Shown: positions 52,975 through 61,532 of the stretch, piece by piece | Layout of the letters: each line of letters opens with the position of its first letter | How positions within the stretch are numbered: the stretch's first letter is position 1 | NCBI RefSeq assembly: GCF_014652835.1 | Contig: NZ_BMZO01000006.1 | Coordinates: 186,001-250,000, forward strand | DNA: 64,000 nucleotides | Source of the DNA: Limoniibacter endophyticus | GTDB taxonomy: Bacteria > Pseudomonadota > Alphaproteobacteria > Rhizobiales > Rhizobiaceae | Reading direction: 5' to 3' | Notes under the pieces: model-generated | The model's database searches: none | The model's input: the letters and a program-made list of their open reading frames with translations, nothing else | What the model was told of the DNA's origin: nothing | Made by a program: the position numbers and the translations under genes

Positions 52975-54234
52975 ATGCTAAAGAAATTGCAGAGTTGTCT
53001 GGCCGTCAGTGTCGTAGCGTTGCTGGGGAGTCTAGCCCCGGCGAATGCGGAAGTTACCGTGGATTTCTGGCATAGTTTTGGCGGTTCTTCCGGCAAGGCT
53101 TTGTCCGAGATCATCGCGCTGTTTGAAGCTGAAAATCCCGGTATAAAGATCGAGGCTGAACATGTAGGCAATTACGAAGATATCATAACCCGTCTCCAGG
53201 CGGCGATTCCGGCCCGCCGCGCTCCTGACGCAGTTATTCTGGAAGTCACCCGTTATGGCCTCTTTGCTGAACGGGATGTACTGGTCGATCTTACATCCTA
53301 TCTTGATGCTGATCCGCTACGCGACGATCTTTATGATTATGCGCGGGAAGTAGGCGTCTACGAGGGCAAAAACTATATCATCCCCTTCAATTCCTCGACG
53401 CCGGTTCTCTATTATAATCGCGCCATTCTCGAGCGTGCCGGTATCGAGGGCGAGCCGTCGCTGACCACCTTCGAGGAAGTCGAAGCGGTTGCGCGCCAGA
53501 TTCAGGAAAACCTGGGCGATGAGGGCGTGTTCGGCATCGCCGCCCCCGGTCAGTTCGCCCGCTGGGGTCTGGTCATGGGCAATGACAGCAATCTCATCGA
53601 TCCGGCTACCGGCGATATCCTGCTTGATTCGCCCAAAACGATCGAGGCCTATGAATGGATGTCTTCGCTCGTTTACGAGCACGGGCTAGCCTCGGTCGAT
53701 GCCGTTACAGCCGAAAATAACGGTCGTGACGCATTCTATGCCGGCAATGTAGGTATCATGTTCAATTCCACCGGCAACTATACCAGTTCGCGTGCTGCGG
53801 TGGGCGAAGATCTGGTGGTGCGTCCAATGCCTTGCAACAAGGCCTGCTCCGTTCCCATTGGCGGTGCCGGCATCGGCATTCTCGCCAGTTCCGAGCAGGA
53901 AGTGCAGGATGCGGCCTATAAGTTCATCAGCTTTGCCGCTTCCGCGGAAGCAAACGCCATCTGGTTCGCCGCGACCGGCTATATGCCGATCAACCGGCAC
54001 ACCCCCGATCACCCCGTCGCGATCGAAGCGCTGGAAACCCAGCCGGGCATCGACGTGGCAATTAAGCAACTCGACTATGCGCAAGGCCGTCCGCGTCCGC
54101 CGGTCGTAACCTGGATGCGCACCAGCGAATACGATCTTTGGGAAGCCACCGCCCTGGGGCAGCGCAAGGTGACGGAGGCGCTCACCGATTTTGCCGCGCG
54201 CACCCGTACCGAGGCCGCGCGCCTGACGCATTGA
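52975..54234 (+). CDS. ABC sugar/glycerophosphodiester-binding protein (UgpB-like)
   Basis: 419 residues from the ATG at 52975 (AGGA upstream; the frame is open from 52942). Signal peptide residues 1-24, ending PANA-E, then an SBP_bac_1 fold: DFWHSFGGSSGKALSEIIAL, the IPFNSSTPVLYYNRAILERA hinge, GIMFNSTGNYTS and GIGILASSEQEVQDAAYKFI. This is the extracellular solute-binding family 1 that includes UgpB and maltose-type proteins. The operon encodes a glycerophosphodiester phosphodiesterase, so glycerophosphodiesters or sn-glycerol-3-phosphate are the favoured ligands, though another phosphodiester or sugar is possible. Confidence 0.92.
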   Translation: MLKKLQSCLAVSVVALLGSLAPANAEVTVDFWHSFGGSSGKALSEIIALFEAENPGIKIEAEHVGNYEDIITRLQAAIPARRAPDAVILEVTRYGLFAERDVLVDLTSYLDADPLRDDLYDYAREVGVYEGKNYIIPFNSSTPVLYYNRAILERAGIEGEPSLTTFEEVEAVARQIQENLGDEGVFGIAAPGQFARWGLVMGNDSNLIDPATGDILLDSPKTIEAYEWMSSLVYEHGLASVDAVTAENNGRDAFYAGNVGIMFNSTGNYTSSRAAVGEDLVVRPMPCNKACSVPIGGAGIGILASSEQEVQDAAYKFISFAASAEANAIWFAATGYMPINRHTPDHPVAIEALETQPGIDVAIKQLDYAQGRPRPPVVTWMRTSEYDLWEATALGQRKVTEALTDFAARTRTEAARLTH

Positions 54235-54282
54235 ACTCAATCTTTCAACACCTGGCGGGCCTCTCATACGGGAGGTCCGCCT

Positions 54283-55164
54283 ATGGCTGGGTCCATGTCT
54301 CGCAAACTCATACCGTATCTCTTCGTGGCCCCGATGATCGCCTTCATCGCGGTTTTCACCTACATTCCCATTCTTACTAGCGTCGATCTGAGCTTTCGCG
54401 ATTGGGATTTTCTCTCGCCCGACAAGCCATTTGTTGGGCTGAAGAACTACGATCTCGTTCTCGGTTCGCATGAGTTCTGGAACGCACTTCGGGTTACGAC
54501 GATCTTTACGGTCATCTCGGTCCCGCTGCGGCTGGCGCTGGCTTTGGCCCTGGCGAGCCTTCTCATCCGCGAGACGAAGGCGTCACGTATCCTGCGCGGC
54601 GCATTTTTCCTGCCCTCGGTCACCTCTACTGTTTCCATCGCCGTGGTCTTTTCCTGGGTATTTGCCACCGATCACGGCATGGCCAACGGATTGATCCAGG
54701 CTCTGGGTGGCTCCAAGGTGCAATGGCTGCAGACGCCTTCGCTGGCCCTCGCCGTCCTCATTATTGTCAATACCTGGAAGCAGCTAGGCTACGATATTAT
54801 CATCTATATCGCTGCGCTCCAGGCCGTTCCCAACGAGCTTTACGATGCTGCCTCGGTTGATGGCGGGCGCAAGTTTCACGTGTTCCGGCGGGTGACCTTC
54901 CCGCTCGTCATGCCCACTACCTATTTCCTGCTGATCGTGTCGGTCATCGAAGCTTTTCAAGTCTTCACCATTGTCGACGTCATGACGCGCGGCGGTCCCG
55001 CCGGCGGCACCACTATGCTGGTTACCCTGCTCTATCGTATCGGCTTCTCGCTCTTCGATATCGGGCAAGGCTCTGCCCTCGCGGTGATGCTGTTCGTGAT
55101 CCTCGTTGTGCTTGCATTCGTAAAATCGAGGGTCCTGGGCAGGAAGGTGCATTATGCTTCCTGA
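54283..55164 (+). CDS. ABC transporter permease (UgpA-like)
   Basis: 293 residues with GGAGG seven bases before the ATG. Six transmembrane helices (~10-30, LIPYLFVAPMIAFIAVFTYI, to ~265-285), the MalF/UgpA-type start, and the EAA loop ELYDAASVDGGRKFHVFRRV that docks the ATPase. It forms a heteromeric channel with the next permease. The stop overlaps the start of the following gene by 11 bases. Confidence 0.94.
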   Translation: MAGSMSRKLIPYLFVAPMIAFIAVFTYIPILTSVDLSFRDWDFLSPDKPFVGLKNYDLVLGSHEFWNALRVTTIFTVISVPLRLALALALASLLIRETKASRILRGAFFLPSVTSTVSIAVVFSWVFATDHGMANGLIQALGGSKVQWLQTPSLALAVLIIVNTWKQLGYDIIIYIAALQAVPNELYDAASVDGGRKFHVFRRVTFPLVMPTTYFLLIVSVIEAFQVFTIVDVMTRGGPAGGTTMLVTLLYRIGFSLFDIGQGSALAVMLFVILVVLAFVKSRVLGRKVHYAS

Positions 55165-55963
55165 AAACCGAATGCTTTCGGTCCTGGCGCTTGCTGGTGG
55201 CCTTCTGTTCCTGTCGCCCATCCTATATTCGATCTGGATGTCCTTCCAGACGGCCAGTGCCTATTACACCGGCTCGCTGGAGTTCACCCTCGATAATTAT
55301 GTGCGCGCTATCGGGCAGTACAATTTCGCCCGTTATCTGCTCAACAGCGTGATTGTTTCCGGAATGGTGACTATTGTGGGGCTCGCCGTTGCCGTGCTCG
55401 CGGCGTTCGCCTTTGCCCGTTTCACCTTTCCCGGCGGCAATTTGCTTTTTGGGCTGACCGTGGCGACGTTGATGATCCCCAGCCATATCAGCCTCATCCC
55501 CAACTATCTCACCCTCGCCAATGTGGGGCTGCTCGATACCTATGCGGGGCTGGTGCTGCCGGCGATCTCCAATGGCTTTGCCGCCTTCTTCCTGCGCCAA
55601 TATATCCGCGGCATTCCCCGTGCGCTCGATGAGGCGGCCTATATGGATGGTGCCAAACCCCACCAGGTGCTCTGGCGGATCATCATTCCGCTGGCGCGGC
55701 CCGCCATCATGTCCATGGGCCTCTATATCTTCATCGCCGAATGGAACAGCTACATCTGGCCGCTCGTCGCCGTCAATCAGCAGGACCTTTACACGCTCCA
55801 GCTCGGCCTCGCCCGACTCTATCGTATCAACCCGGGTGAGGGCGCTGTCGACTGGCCTCTGGTGATGGCAGCTTCAGCCATCTCCATTCTGCCGGTGATA
55901 CTCGGCTTCGTGCTGGTCGAGCGTCATCTGGTCCGCGGCATGACCATGGGCGCGGTCAAATGA
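55154..55963 (+). CDS. ABC transporter permease (UgpE-like)
   Basis: 269 residues, MalG/UgpE type: LSPILYSIWMSFQTASAYYT near the start, LMIPSHISLIPNYLTLANVG, and the EAA loop ALDEAAYMDGAKPHQVLWRI. Six transmembrane helices. It pairs with the UgpA-like permease. It overlaps the preceding gene by 11 bases and the following one by four (ATGA), showing tight translational coupling. Confidence 0.94.
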   Translation: MLPENRMLSVLALAGGLLFLSPILYSIWMSFQTASAYYTGSLEFTLDNYVRAIGQYNFARYLLNSVIVSGMVTIVGLAVAVLAAFAFARFTFPGGNLLFGLTVATLMIPSHISLIPNYLTLANVGLLDTYAGLVLPAISNGFAAFFLRQYIRGIPRALDEAAYMDGAKPHQVLWRIIIPLARPAIMSMGLYIFIAEWNSYIWPLVAVNQQDLYTLQLGLARLYRINPGEGAVDWPLVMAASAISILPVILGFVLVERHLVRGMTMGAVK

Positions 55964-56748
55964 TGACAACAAGAAAAGGAAAAACTTTGACTCGCATCGC
56001 TTCTCATCGTGGCGGAACACTCGAATTTGGCGACAGTACGCCGGCCGGATTTCTGGCAACCTCAAAAATGGAACTTGAGGAGGTGGAGTTCGACGTCCAT
56101 CCTACCCGCGACGGACAAATCGTGGTCCATCACGATCCCACCCTCGATCGCACCACGGACCGCTCCGGCACCATCGCCACCATGACGGCATCTGAGGTGC
56201 TCGCCGCATCGATCCAGAGCGGGCAGGGCGGCAACCCGCTTCTTCTCGAGGAGCTCTGCGCTCTTTATGCGGAAAGCCACGTCGTCTTCCGCTGCGAGAT
56301 CAAGCCCGGTGTCGATGGCAGGCCATATCGGGATTTCGTGCCTCGGGTGGTTGAAGCACTCACGGAATGCGGCAGGCTCTCCACAAGCCGCTTTTCCTCG
56401 TTTCAGGTGGAAAGCCTCGATGCCATCGCCCAGGCTTGCGACCGCCCCCGGCTTTGGCTGGTCAGCCCGGCCATCTTGGAGAAATGGGACATCGCCAAAG
56501 TCATCGAGATCGCCCGATCGCACCAGATCCCCGAACTGGGCATTCATGTGGATCTGGTCACCGTCGAGCTGATGGCTCAGGTCAACGCCTCTGGTCTGGA
56601 GCTTGGTTGCTGGGCTGCCCATAGTGTCGAGCAGATAGACAAGGCTCTGGATCTGGAGGTCAAGGTTTTCACCACCGACCGTCCCAGCCTCGCCATTGAG
56701 CGGCGCAAACTCAGGCAACCCGCCATTGCAGAAGAGGTGAGATCGTGA
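55960..56748 (+). CDS. Glycerophosphodiester phosphodiesterase family protein
   Basis: 262 residues; GDPD TIM-barrel: ASHRGG (catalytic/metal His) at ~14-19, EVEFDVHPTRDGQIVVHHDP with the acidic metal ligands and second catalytic His, and CEIKPGVD (metal Glu). The usual PENT after the HRG is replaced by FGDST, an altered but family-consistent loop. No signal peptide, so it would hydrolyse imported glycerophosphodiesters to sn-glycerol-3-phosphate in the cytoplasm, as UgpQ does. Located between the permeases and the ATPase, overlapping both by four bases. Confidence 0.9.
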   Translation: MMTTRKGKTLTRIASHRGGTLEFGDSTPAGFLATSKMELEEVEFDVHPTRDGQIVVHHDPTLDRTTDRSGTIATMTASEVLAASIQSGQGGNPLLLEELCALYAESHVVFRCEIKPGVDGRPYRDFVPRVVEALTECGRLSTSRFSSFQVESLDAIAQACDRPRLWLVSPAILEKWDIAKVIEIARSHQIPELGIHVDLVTVELMAQVNASGLELGCWAAHSVEQIDKALDLEVKVFTTDRPSLAIERRKLRQPAIAEEVRS

Positions 56749-57776
56749 AAGGCATCATTCTCCGCGATATACGCAAGAGCTATGGGCGCGGGTCCCAGAT
56801 ACTGCACGGCATCGACATGACCATCGAGCCGGGCGAGTTTATCGTCATCGTGGGGCCGTCGGGATGCGGAAAATCGACTCTGCTACGCCTGATTGCCGGA
56901 TTGGAAACCTGCACCGAGGGCGAGATCATCATCGACGGCCGGCGAGCCAACGACCTGCCGCCGCAGGACCGTGACATCGCAATGATCTTCCAGAATTACG
57001 CGCTCTATCCGCATATGACGGTGCGCGAGAACATCGCCTTCGGCCTCGAGTTGCGCGGTATGCCCAGGCGCGAGCGCCATGAGAGAGCCGAAGCCGTTGC
57101 CAGAACCCTGCAATTGGACCCCTATCTTGACCGCAAGCCCGGTGCGCTCTCGGGAGGTCAGCGTCAGCGCGTCGCCATGGGGCGGGCCATGGCGCGCAAC
57201 ACATCGACCTTCCTCATGGACGAGCCCCTGTCCAATCTGGATAACGCCCTGCGCGTTGCCATGCGCACCGAGATCAAGCAGCTCCATCGCCAGTTGGGCG
57301 CCACGATCATCTATGTGACACATGACCAGACCGAAGCGCTGTCGCTGGCCGATCGGGTCGCCGTTTTCAAGGATGGCAAGCTGTTGCAGTTCGACACGCC
57401 CGAAGCCATTTACGACCGTCCGAGCAACCAGTTCGTCGCTGGTTTCCTGGGCGCGCCGGCAATGAATTTTGTGGCCGGCGATCACCTGGAGGGACTGATG
57501 CAGGGGCGGGACATCATCGCCGGTTTCCGCCCCGAAGCCCTTTCGGCTCATCGTGAGCAACCTGCTGAATTCTCCTGGCCAGCCAGGGCGCTCCTCTCGG
57601 AAATGACGGGTGCGGACGCCATTCTGCATTGCGAGACGCCGGTGGGAAGGCTTAGCCTTTCGATCGCGCGCAAGGATTTGCCCTCTGATCCAGACAATTT
57701 CTGGGTCGGCTATGCCCCGGAAGATGCGTTGCTTTTCGACGCGCACACGGGCAATGCGATCTGGCCAGGGCAGTAA
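56745..57776 (+). CDS. ABC transporter ATPase (UgpC/MalK-type)
   Basis: 343 residues from a GTG overlapping the previous stop (GTGA). Walker A IVGPSGCGKSTLLRLIAG, Q-loop MIFQNYALYPHMTVREN, signature LSGGQRQRVAMGRAMARNTS, Walker B FLMDEPLSNLDNALR, H-loop VTHDQTEALSLADRV, and a shortened TOBE/regulatory C-terminus (~240-343). This is the CUT1-type ATPase for the UgpB-like system. The C-terminal domain is somewhat shorter than in MalK-length relatives. Confidence 0.94.
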   Translation: MKGIILRDIRKSYGRGSQILHGIDMTIEPGEFIVIVGPSGCGKSTLLRLIAGLETCTEGEIIIDGRRANDLPPQDRDIAMIFQNYALYPHMTVRENIAFGLELRGMPRRERHERAEAVARTLQLDPYLDRKPGALSGGQRQRVAMGRAMARNTSTFLMDEPLSNLDNALRVAMRTEIKQLHRQLGATIIYVTHDQTEALSLADRVAVFKDGKLLQFDTPEAIYDRPSNQFVAGFLGAPAMNFVAGDHLEGLMQGRDIIAGFRPEALSAHREQPAEFSWPARALLSEMTGADAILHCETPVGRLSLSIARKDLPSDPDNFWVGYAPEDALLFDAHTGNAIWPGQ

Positions 57777-57778
57777 GC

Positions 57779-58717
57779 ATGGATGATACCACGGAGAGCG
57801 GCGTGAACAAGGAACGGCTAGAAAATCAGATTGATAAGCAGCCTGACGTGCCGCGCTTTCTCGCCGATCTCATCGCCCTGAATTCCTCCAAGCTGACGGA
57901 AGCCGATGCACGGCTTCTCGAAGTGCTGATGAGCGATCCGGTGCGCGCGGCGATGGAGAATGGCAAGGAAGTCTCCTCTCGCGCCGGCGTGCATCCAGCG
58001 TCGGCGGTGCGGCTGGCGCGTCGGCTGGGCTTTGCCGGCTATCCGGAATTTCGCACGTTCCTGCAGAACAATCTGGTCGACACTGGCACCGGCGACTTCG
58101 AAAATCCCGCCGCCCGCATGGCTGCCCGCCTCATCCGGGCGGAAGAGGGCAAGCTGCTCTCGACCATTCTTGACAGTGAGATCGCTGCGCTCCAGCAGGT
58201 CCGCACTTCGGTGAGCGACACAGACATTAGAGCATTCTCCGAAGTCTTGCGTGATGCCCGCCGGATCTTCGTCCTCGGCCGCAGCCATGCCGCGGCCCTG
58301 TCTTCGCTGATAGCCCTGCGGCTTAGGCGCTCGGGGTATGATGCGACCGATCTAAGTTCGCAATTGCATATTCTCCCGGAAATGCTGAGCATTTTGACGG
58401 ACAAGGATGTGGTGTGGCTTCTCTCGTTCCGCAGCCCGTCGCCCGTCATTGTCGATATCCGGGGCGCTGCCGCGCTTAAAGGCGCCAAGACCTTGATTCT
58501 CAGTGACGTGAATGGGGCGCGCATCGATCCGCCCGGCGATTTCCATATCTCGGTTTCGCGCGGCGGGGTCGGCCAGTCACAGTCCCTCGTGGTTCCGATG
58601 ACCATCGCCAATGCCATAATTCTCGATCTCGCCTCGATCGACGAAGGCAAATCTCTCTCAGCGCTTGACAGGTTCAAGGCTTTTCGCGCCAGCCTGCCGC
58701 CTCGTCTGTCCCGGTGA
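57779..58717 (+). CDS. MurR/RpiR-family regulator with SIS domain
   Basis: 312 residues. An N-terminal RpiR helix-turn-helix (~45-100; SSRAGVHPASAVRLARRLGF, AGYPEFRTFLQ) and a SIS phosphosugar-binding domain (~140-290; IFVLGRSHAAALSSLIALRL, VVWLLSFRSPSPVIVDI). Such regulators sense phosphorylated metabolites; here the natural effector would be glycerol-3-phosphate or the imported compound. It starts three bases after the ATPase stop as the last gene of the operon, implying feedback on its own unit. Confidence 0.92.
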   Translation: MDDTTESGVNKERLENQIDKQPDVPRFLADLIALNSSKLTEADARLLEVLMSDPVRAAMENGKEVSSRAGVHPASAVRLARRLGFAGYPEFRTFLQNNLVDTGTGDFENPAARMAARLIRAEEGKLLSTILDSEIAALQQVRTSVSDTDIRAFSEVLRDARRIFVLGRSHAAALSSLIALRLRRSGYDATDLSSQLHILPEMLSILTDKDVVWLLSFRSPSPVIVDIRGAAALKGAKTLILSDVNGARIDPPGDFHISVSRGGVGQSQSLVVPMTIANAIILDLASIDEGKSLSALDRFKAFRASLPPRLSR

Positions 58718-58861
58718 TCTCTCCAGGCACTGAGATACTCACTTCCACAAGACGTGTGCCGGAGATTTTTCTGTCTATTCGAGCACTAGATCCTGCCGCT
58801 GGCGGCGATCTTTCGTTCGATTGCCGAAAAGGGGGACATATGGAGATTGCCTGTATTGCAA

Positions 58862-58889
58862 GAGAGGCGGCTCGAATGAGCCGCCTCTC
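58862..58889. terminator. Perfect 12-bp hairpin between convergent genes
   Basis: GAGAGGCGGCTC (58862-58873) pairs fully with GAGCCGCCTCTC (58878-58889), loop GAAT. It lies between the convergent RpiR and gabD genes and can serve as a bidirectional terminator, although neither flank carries a long T tract. Confidence 0.75.
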
Positions 58890-58912
58890 GAATAGTGGTC
58901 ACGACCGGAAAA

Positions 58913-60349
58913 TCAACTCATCTGAGTGACGAAGCGGGTTTCCAGATAGGCTTCGGTTGCTTCCGACCCGCCTTCAGTGCCGTAGCCGGAATCCTTGATG
59001 CCGCCGAACGGCACTTCCGGTAGAGCCAGACCATTATGGTTGATGGTCAGCATGCCGGCTTCGACGCGGGCTGAAAGTGTCTGCGCAGTCGTGGTCGACT
59101 TCGTGAAGGCGTAGGAGGCAAGCCCAAAGGGTAGGCGGTTTGCTTCTGTAACGGCTTCATCGAGGCTCTTGAACCGGTTGATGATGGCCACGGGCCCGAA
59201 CGGCTCTTCATTCATGATGCGCGCCTTGGTCGGCACATTTGCTAGAACCGTGGGCTCGAAGAAATTGCCCTTGTTGCCGATGCGGCGGCCACCGGTTTTC
59301 AACTCGCCGCCATTGGAAACAGCGTCGTTGATCAGGGTTTCGAGCGCAGGAATGCGGCGTTCATTCGCGAGCGGCCCCATGCCAATCCCTTCTTCCGTGC
59401 CAGGTCCGACCTTTATGGCCTTGGCTGCCTCGACGAAACCATCGACAAAGCGGTCAGCAATGCCTTCCTGCACGAGGAAGCGCGTCGGCGAAACGCAGAC
59501 TTGGCCGGCATTGCGGAATTTCGACCCGGCCATGATCTTGAGCGCGCTGTCGACGTCGGCATCATCGAAGATCATCACGGGCGCGTGACCACCGAGTTCC
59601 ATGGTGGCGCGCTTCATGTGCAGGCCGGCCAGTGCGGCGAGCTGCTTGCCTACCGGCGTCGATCCGGTAAAGGAAATTTTGCGGATTACCGGATGAGGGA
59701 TGAGATATTCAGAGATTTCCGCCGGAATTCCGTAGACCAGATTGATCACGCCGGCCGGAACGCCGGCATCGATGAAGCAGCGGATCAGTTCGGCAGGCGA
59801 GGCGGGGGTTTCTTCCGGAGCCTTGACGATGATCGAGCAGCCGGTGGCGAGGGCCGCGGAGAGCTTGCGCACCACCTGGTTGATCGGGAAGTTCCAGGGC
59901 GTGAAAGCGGCGACCGGACCGACCGGTACCTTGTAGGCGAGCTGCGTGACGCCACTGGTGCGCGCCGGAATGATCTGGCCATAAGTACGACGCGCTTCTT
60001 CGGCGAACCAGTCGATCGTGTCGGCAGCGCCGACCGTTTCCATCGTCGACTGCTCCAGCGGCTTGCCCTGTTCGGCCGTCATGACAGCGGCGATCTTGTC
60101 CTTGCGCTCGCGCAGCAGATCGGCGGCGCGGCGCATGATCTTGGAACGCTCGAACGGCGAGACCTGCTTCCAGATGTCGAAGCCTTTCGCGACGGAGGCG
60201 AGCGCATCGTCGAGATCGGGCCTGGAGGCGTGTGCGACCTGACCTATCACTTCGCCGGTGGCCGGATCGACGACATCAATCGTCTTGCCATCTTTCGCGT
60301 CTTTCCACTCGCCGTCGATGAAAAGTTTGACGTCCGGATAATTCGACAT
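58913..60349 (-). CDS. gabD: NAD(P)-dependent succinate-semialdehyde dehydrogenase
   Basis: 478 residues. Aldehyde dehydrogenase fold with catalytic Cys285 ([11 protein letters not shown]) and general base Glu251 (ELGGHAPV), PWNFPINQ for cofactor binding, and [13 protein letters not shown]. The closing stretch [19 protein letters not shown] fits the SSADH/GabD subfamily, which oxidises succinate semialdehyde to succinate at the end of the GABA shunt; related semialdehydes cannot be excluded. GAGAGG precedes the ATG. No gabT is adjacent. A palindrome (ATGATGCATCAT) lies ~50 bases upstream of the start. Confidence 0.85.
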   Translation of the reverse strand: MSNYPDVKLFIDGEWKDAKDGKTIDVVDPATGEVIGQVAHASRPDLDDALASVAKGFDIWKQVSPFERSKIMRRAADLLRERKDKIAAVMTAEQGKPLEQSTMETVGAADTIDWFAEEARRTYGQIIPARTSGVTQLAYKVPVGPVAAFTPWNFPINQVVRKLSAALATGCSIIVKAPEETPASPAELIRCFIDAGVPAGVINLVYGIPAEISEYLIPHPVIRKISFTGSTPVGKQLAALAGLHMKRATMELGGHAPVMIFDDADVDSALKIMAGSKFRNAGQVCVSPTRFLVQEGIADRFVDGFVEAAKAIKVGPGTEEGIGMGPLANERRIPALETLINDAVSNGGELKTGGRRIGNKGNFFEPTVLANVPTKARIMNEEPFGPVAIINRFKSLDEAVTEANRLPFGLASYAFTKSTTTAQTLSARVEAGMLTINHNGLALPEVPFGGIKDSGYGTEGGSEATEAYLETRFVTQMS

Positions 60350-60397
60350 TGCTCGACCTCTCGTTCTCAGAAATTCTCAGCCCAGATGGCATCGCTT

Positions 60398-60409
60398 ATG
60401 ATGCATCAT
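60398..60409 (-). promoter_or_regulatory. ATGATGCATCAT palindrome upstream of gabD
   Basis: A perfect 12-bp dyad, extending with one mismatch to 18 bp (60395-60412), ~50 bases before the gabD ATG. It is of the size and type bound by GntR-family dimers; no regulator gene is adjacent, so its partner is unknown. Confidence 0.4.
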
Positions 60410-60454
60410 GAGTTAAGGGCTTGGGGCCGTTGCGTCAATGCGAGACCGCGAGGA

Positions 60455-61492
60455 TTAGGATAAAGCTTCGAGCCAGCGCAGGACAATCGACTCGTCCAGC
60501 TCTAGCCCCTTGAGCGGCTTGCGGTACCGCTTGCGCATCTCGGCAATGGTTGTCCCGAGAGATCCTGCTTCGAATGCTTCAATCACCGCCGGATGAATGT
60601 AGCTGGAGCGGCAGACTGCGCGCGTATTATTGAGCTGACGCGCCACCTTGTCGATCACCTGATTGATGACACGCTTGCGCATATGCACCGTATCGGGGCG
60701 CTCCACCTCGGAAAGAAGGAAAGCGGCCTGTGTCGTCGCGCCCCATGTGCGGAAATGCTTGGAGCTGAATTCCGGGCCAATAACCTCTTGGATATAGAGA
60801 TTGACATCCTGTGAGCGCAGGGGCCGGCGTTCGCCATCCTCGTCGATATACTGAAATAGATTCTGCCCAGGAAGTTCCTGTACCGAACGCAAGGCTTTGG
60901 CTAAGCGCCGGTCGGTGATCTTCAATTCCCATTGCTTGCCGGATTTGCCGGGAAAGGAGAAGCGCAGCCTCGAACCCTCGATCTCTACATGTTTGGAGCG
61001 AAGCGTCGTCAGACCGTAGCTCTTGTTCTGCTTGGAATAAATCTCATTGCCAATACGGATCAGCGCATTGTCGAGCAACCAGACGACCGAGGCGATAACT
61101 TTTTCGCGCGCCGGGCCGCGTTTGCGCAGATCCGCGTCCACTGCCTCTCGCAAGGTGGCGAGCTTATGTGCAAAGGGGACGAGGTTCTGGAACTTCGCCT
61201 CGCCGCGTTCGGCGGTCCAGGCGGGGTGATAGCGATATTGCTTGCGGCCTTTCTCGTCGCGGCCGGTCGCTTGCAAATGTGCATTCTCGTCCGCGGCGAT
61301 CCACACGTCCTTCCAGGCCGGGGGGATTGCCAGCGTGCGCAGGCGCAGCAGCACTTCCTCGTCGGTGATGCGGATGCCCTTGTCGGAAAGGTAGTAGAAG
61401 CCCTTGCCTGCGCGCTTTCGCGTGATGCCCGGCTCGGAATCACTTGCATAGATCAGTCCTGCGCCTGCGGTCATCTCGGTCTCGTCGCTCAT
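60455..61492 (-). CDS. DNA topoisomerase IB (poxvirus-like, bacterial)
   Basis: 345 residues from the ATG at 61492 (the frame starts five codons upstream). N-terminal domain with YHPAWTAERGEAKFQNLVPF; catalytic domain with Arg in ASVVWLLDNALIRIGNEIYS, Lys in the KHVEIEGSRLRF strand region, Arg/His in SSKHFRTWGATTQAAFLL, and the nucleophilic Tyr in CRSSYIHPAVIEAF. It relaxes supercoils through a 3'-phosphotyrosine intermediate without ATP. Scattered in bacterial genomes and thought to be spread by transfer. It lies 40 bases after the dehydrogenase gene on the same strand. Confidence 0.93.
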   Translation of the reverse strand: MSDETEMTAGAGLIYASDSEPGITRKRAGKGFYYLSDKGIRITDEEVLLRLRTLAIPPAWKDVWIAADENAHLQATGRDEKGRKQYRYHPAWTAERGEAKFQNLVPFAHKLATLREAVDADLRKRGPAREKVIASVVWLLDNALIRIGNEIYSKQNKSYGLTTLRSKHVEIEGSRLRFSFPGKSGKQWELKITDRRLAKALRSVQELPGQNLFQYIDEDGERRPLRSQDVNLYIQEVIGPEFSSKHFRTWGATTQAAFLLSEVERPDTVHMRKRVINQVIDKVARQLNNTRAVCRSSYIHPAVIEAFEAGSLGTTIAEMRKRYRKPLKGLELDESIVLRWLEALS

Positions 61493-61532
61493 GGCAACGG
61501 GCAACACGCACGCAGGCGCAAAGGTTCCAGCC

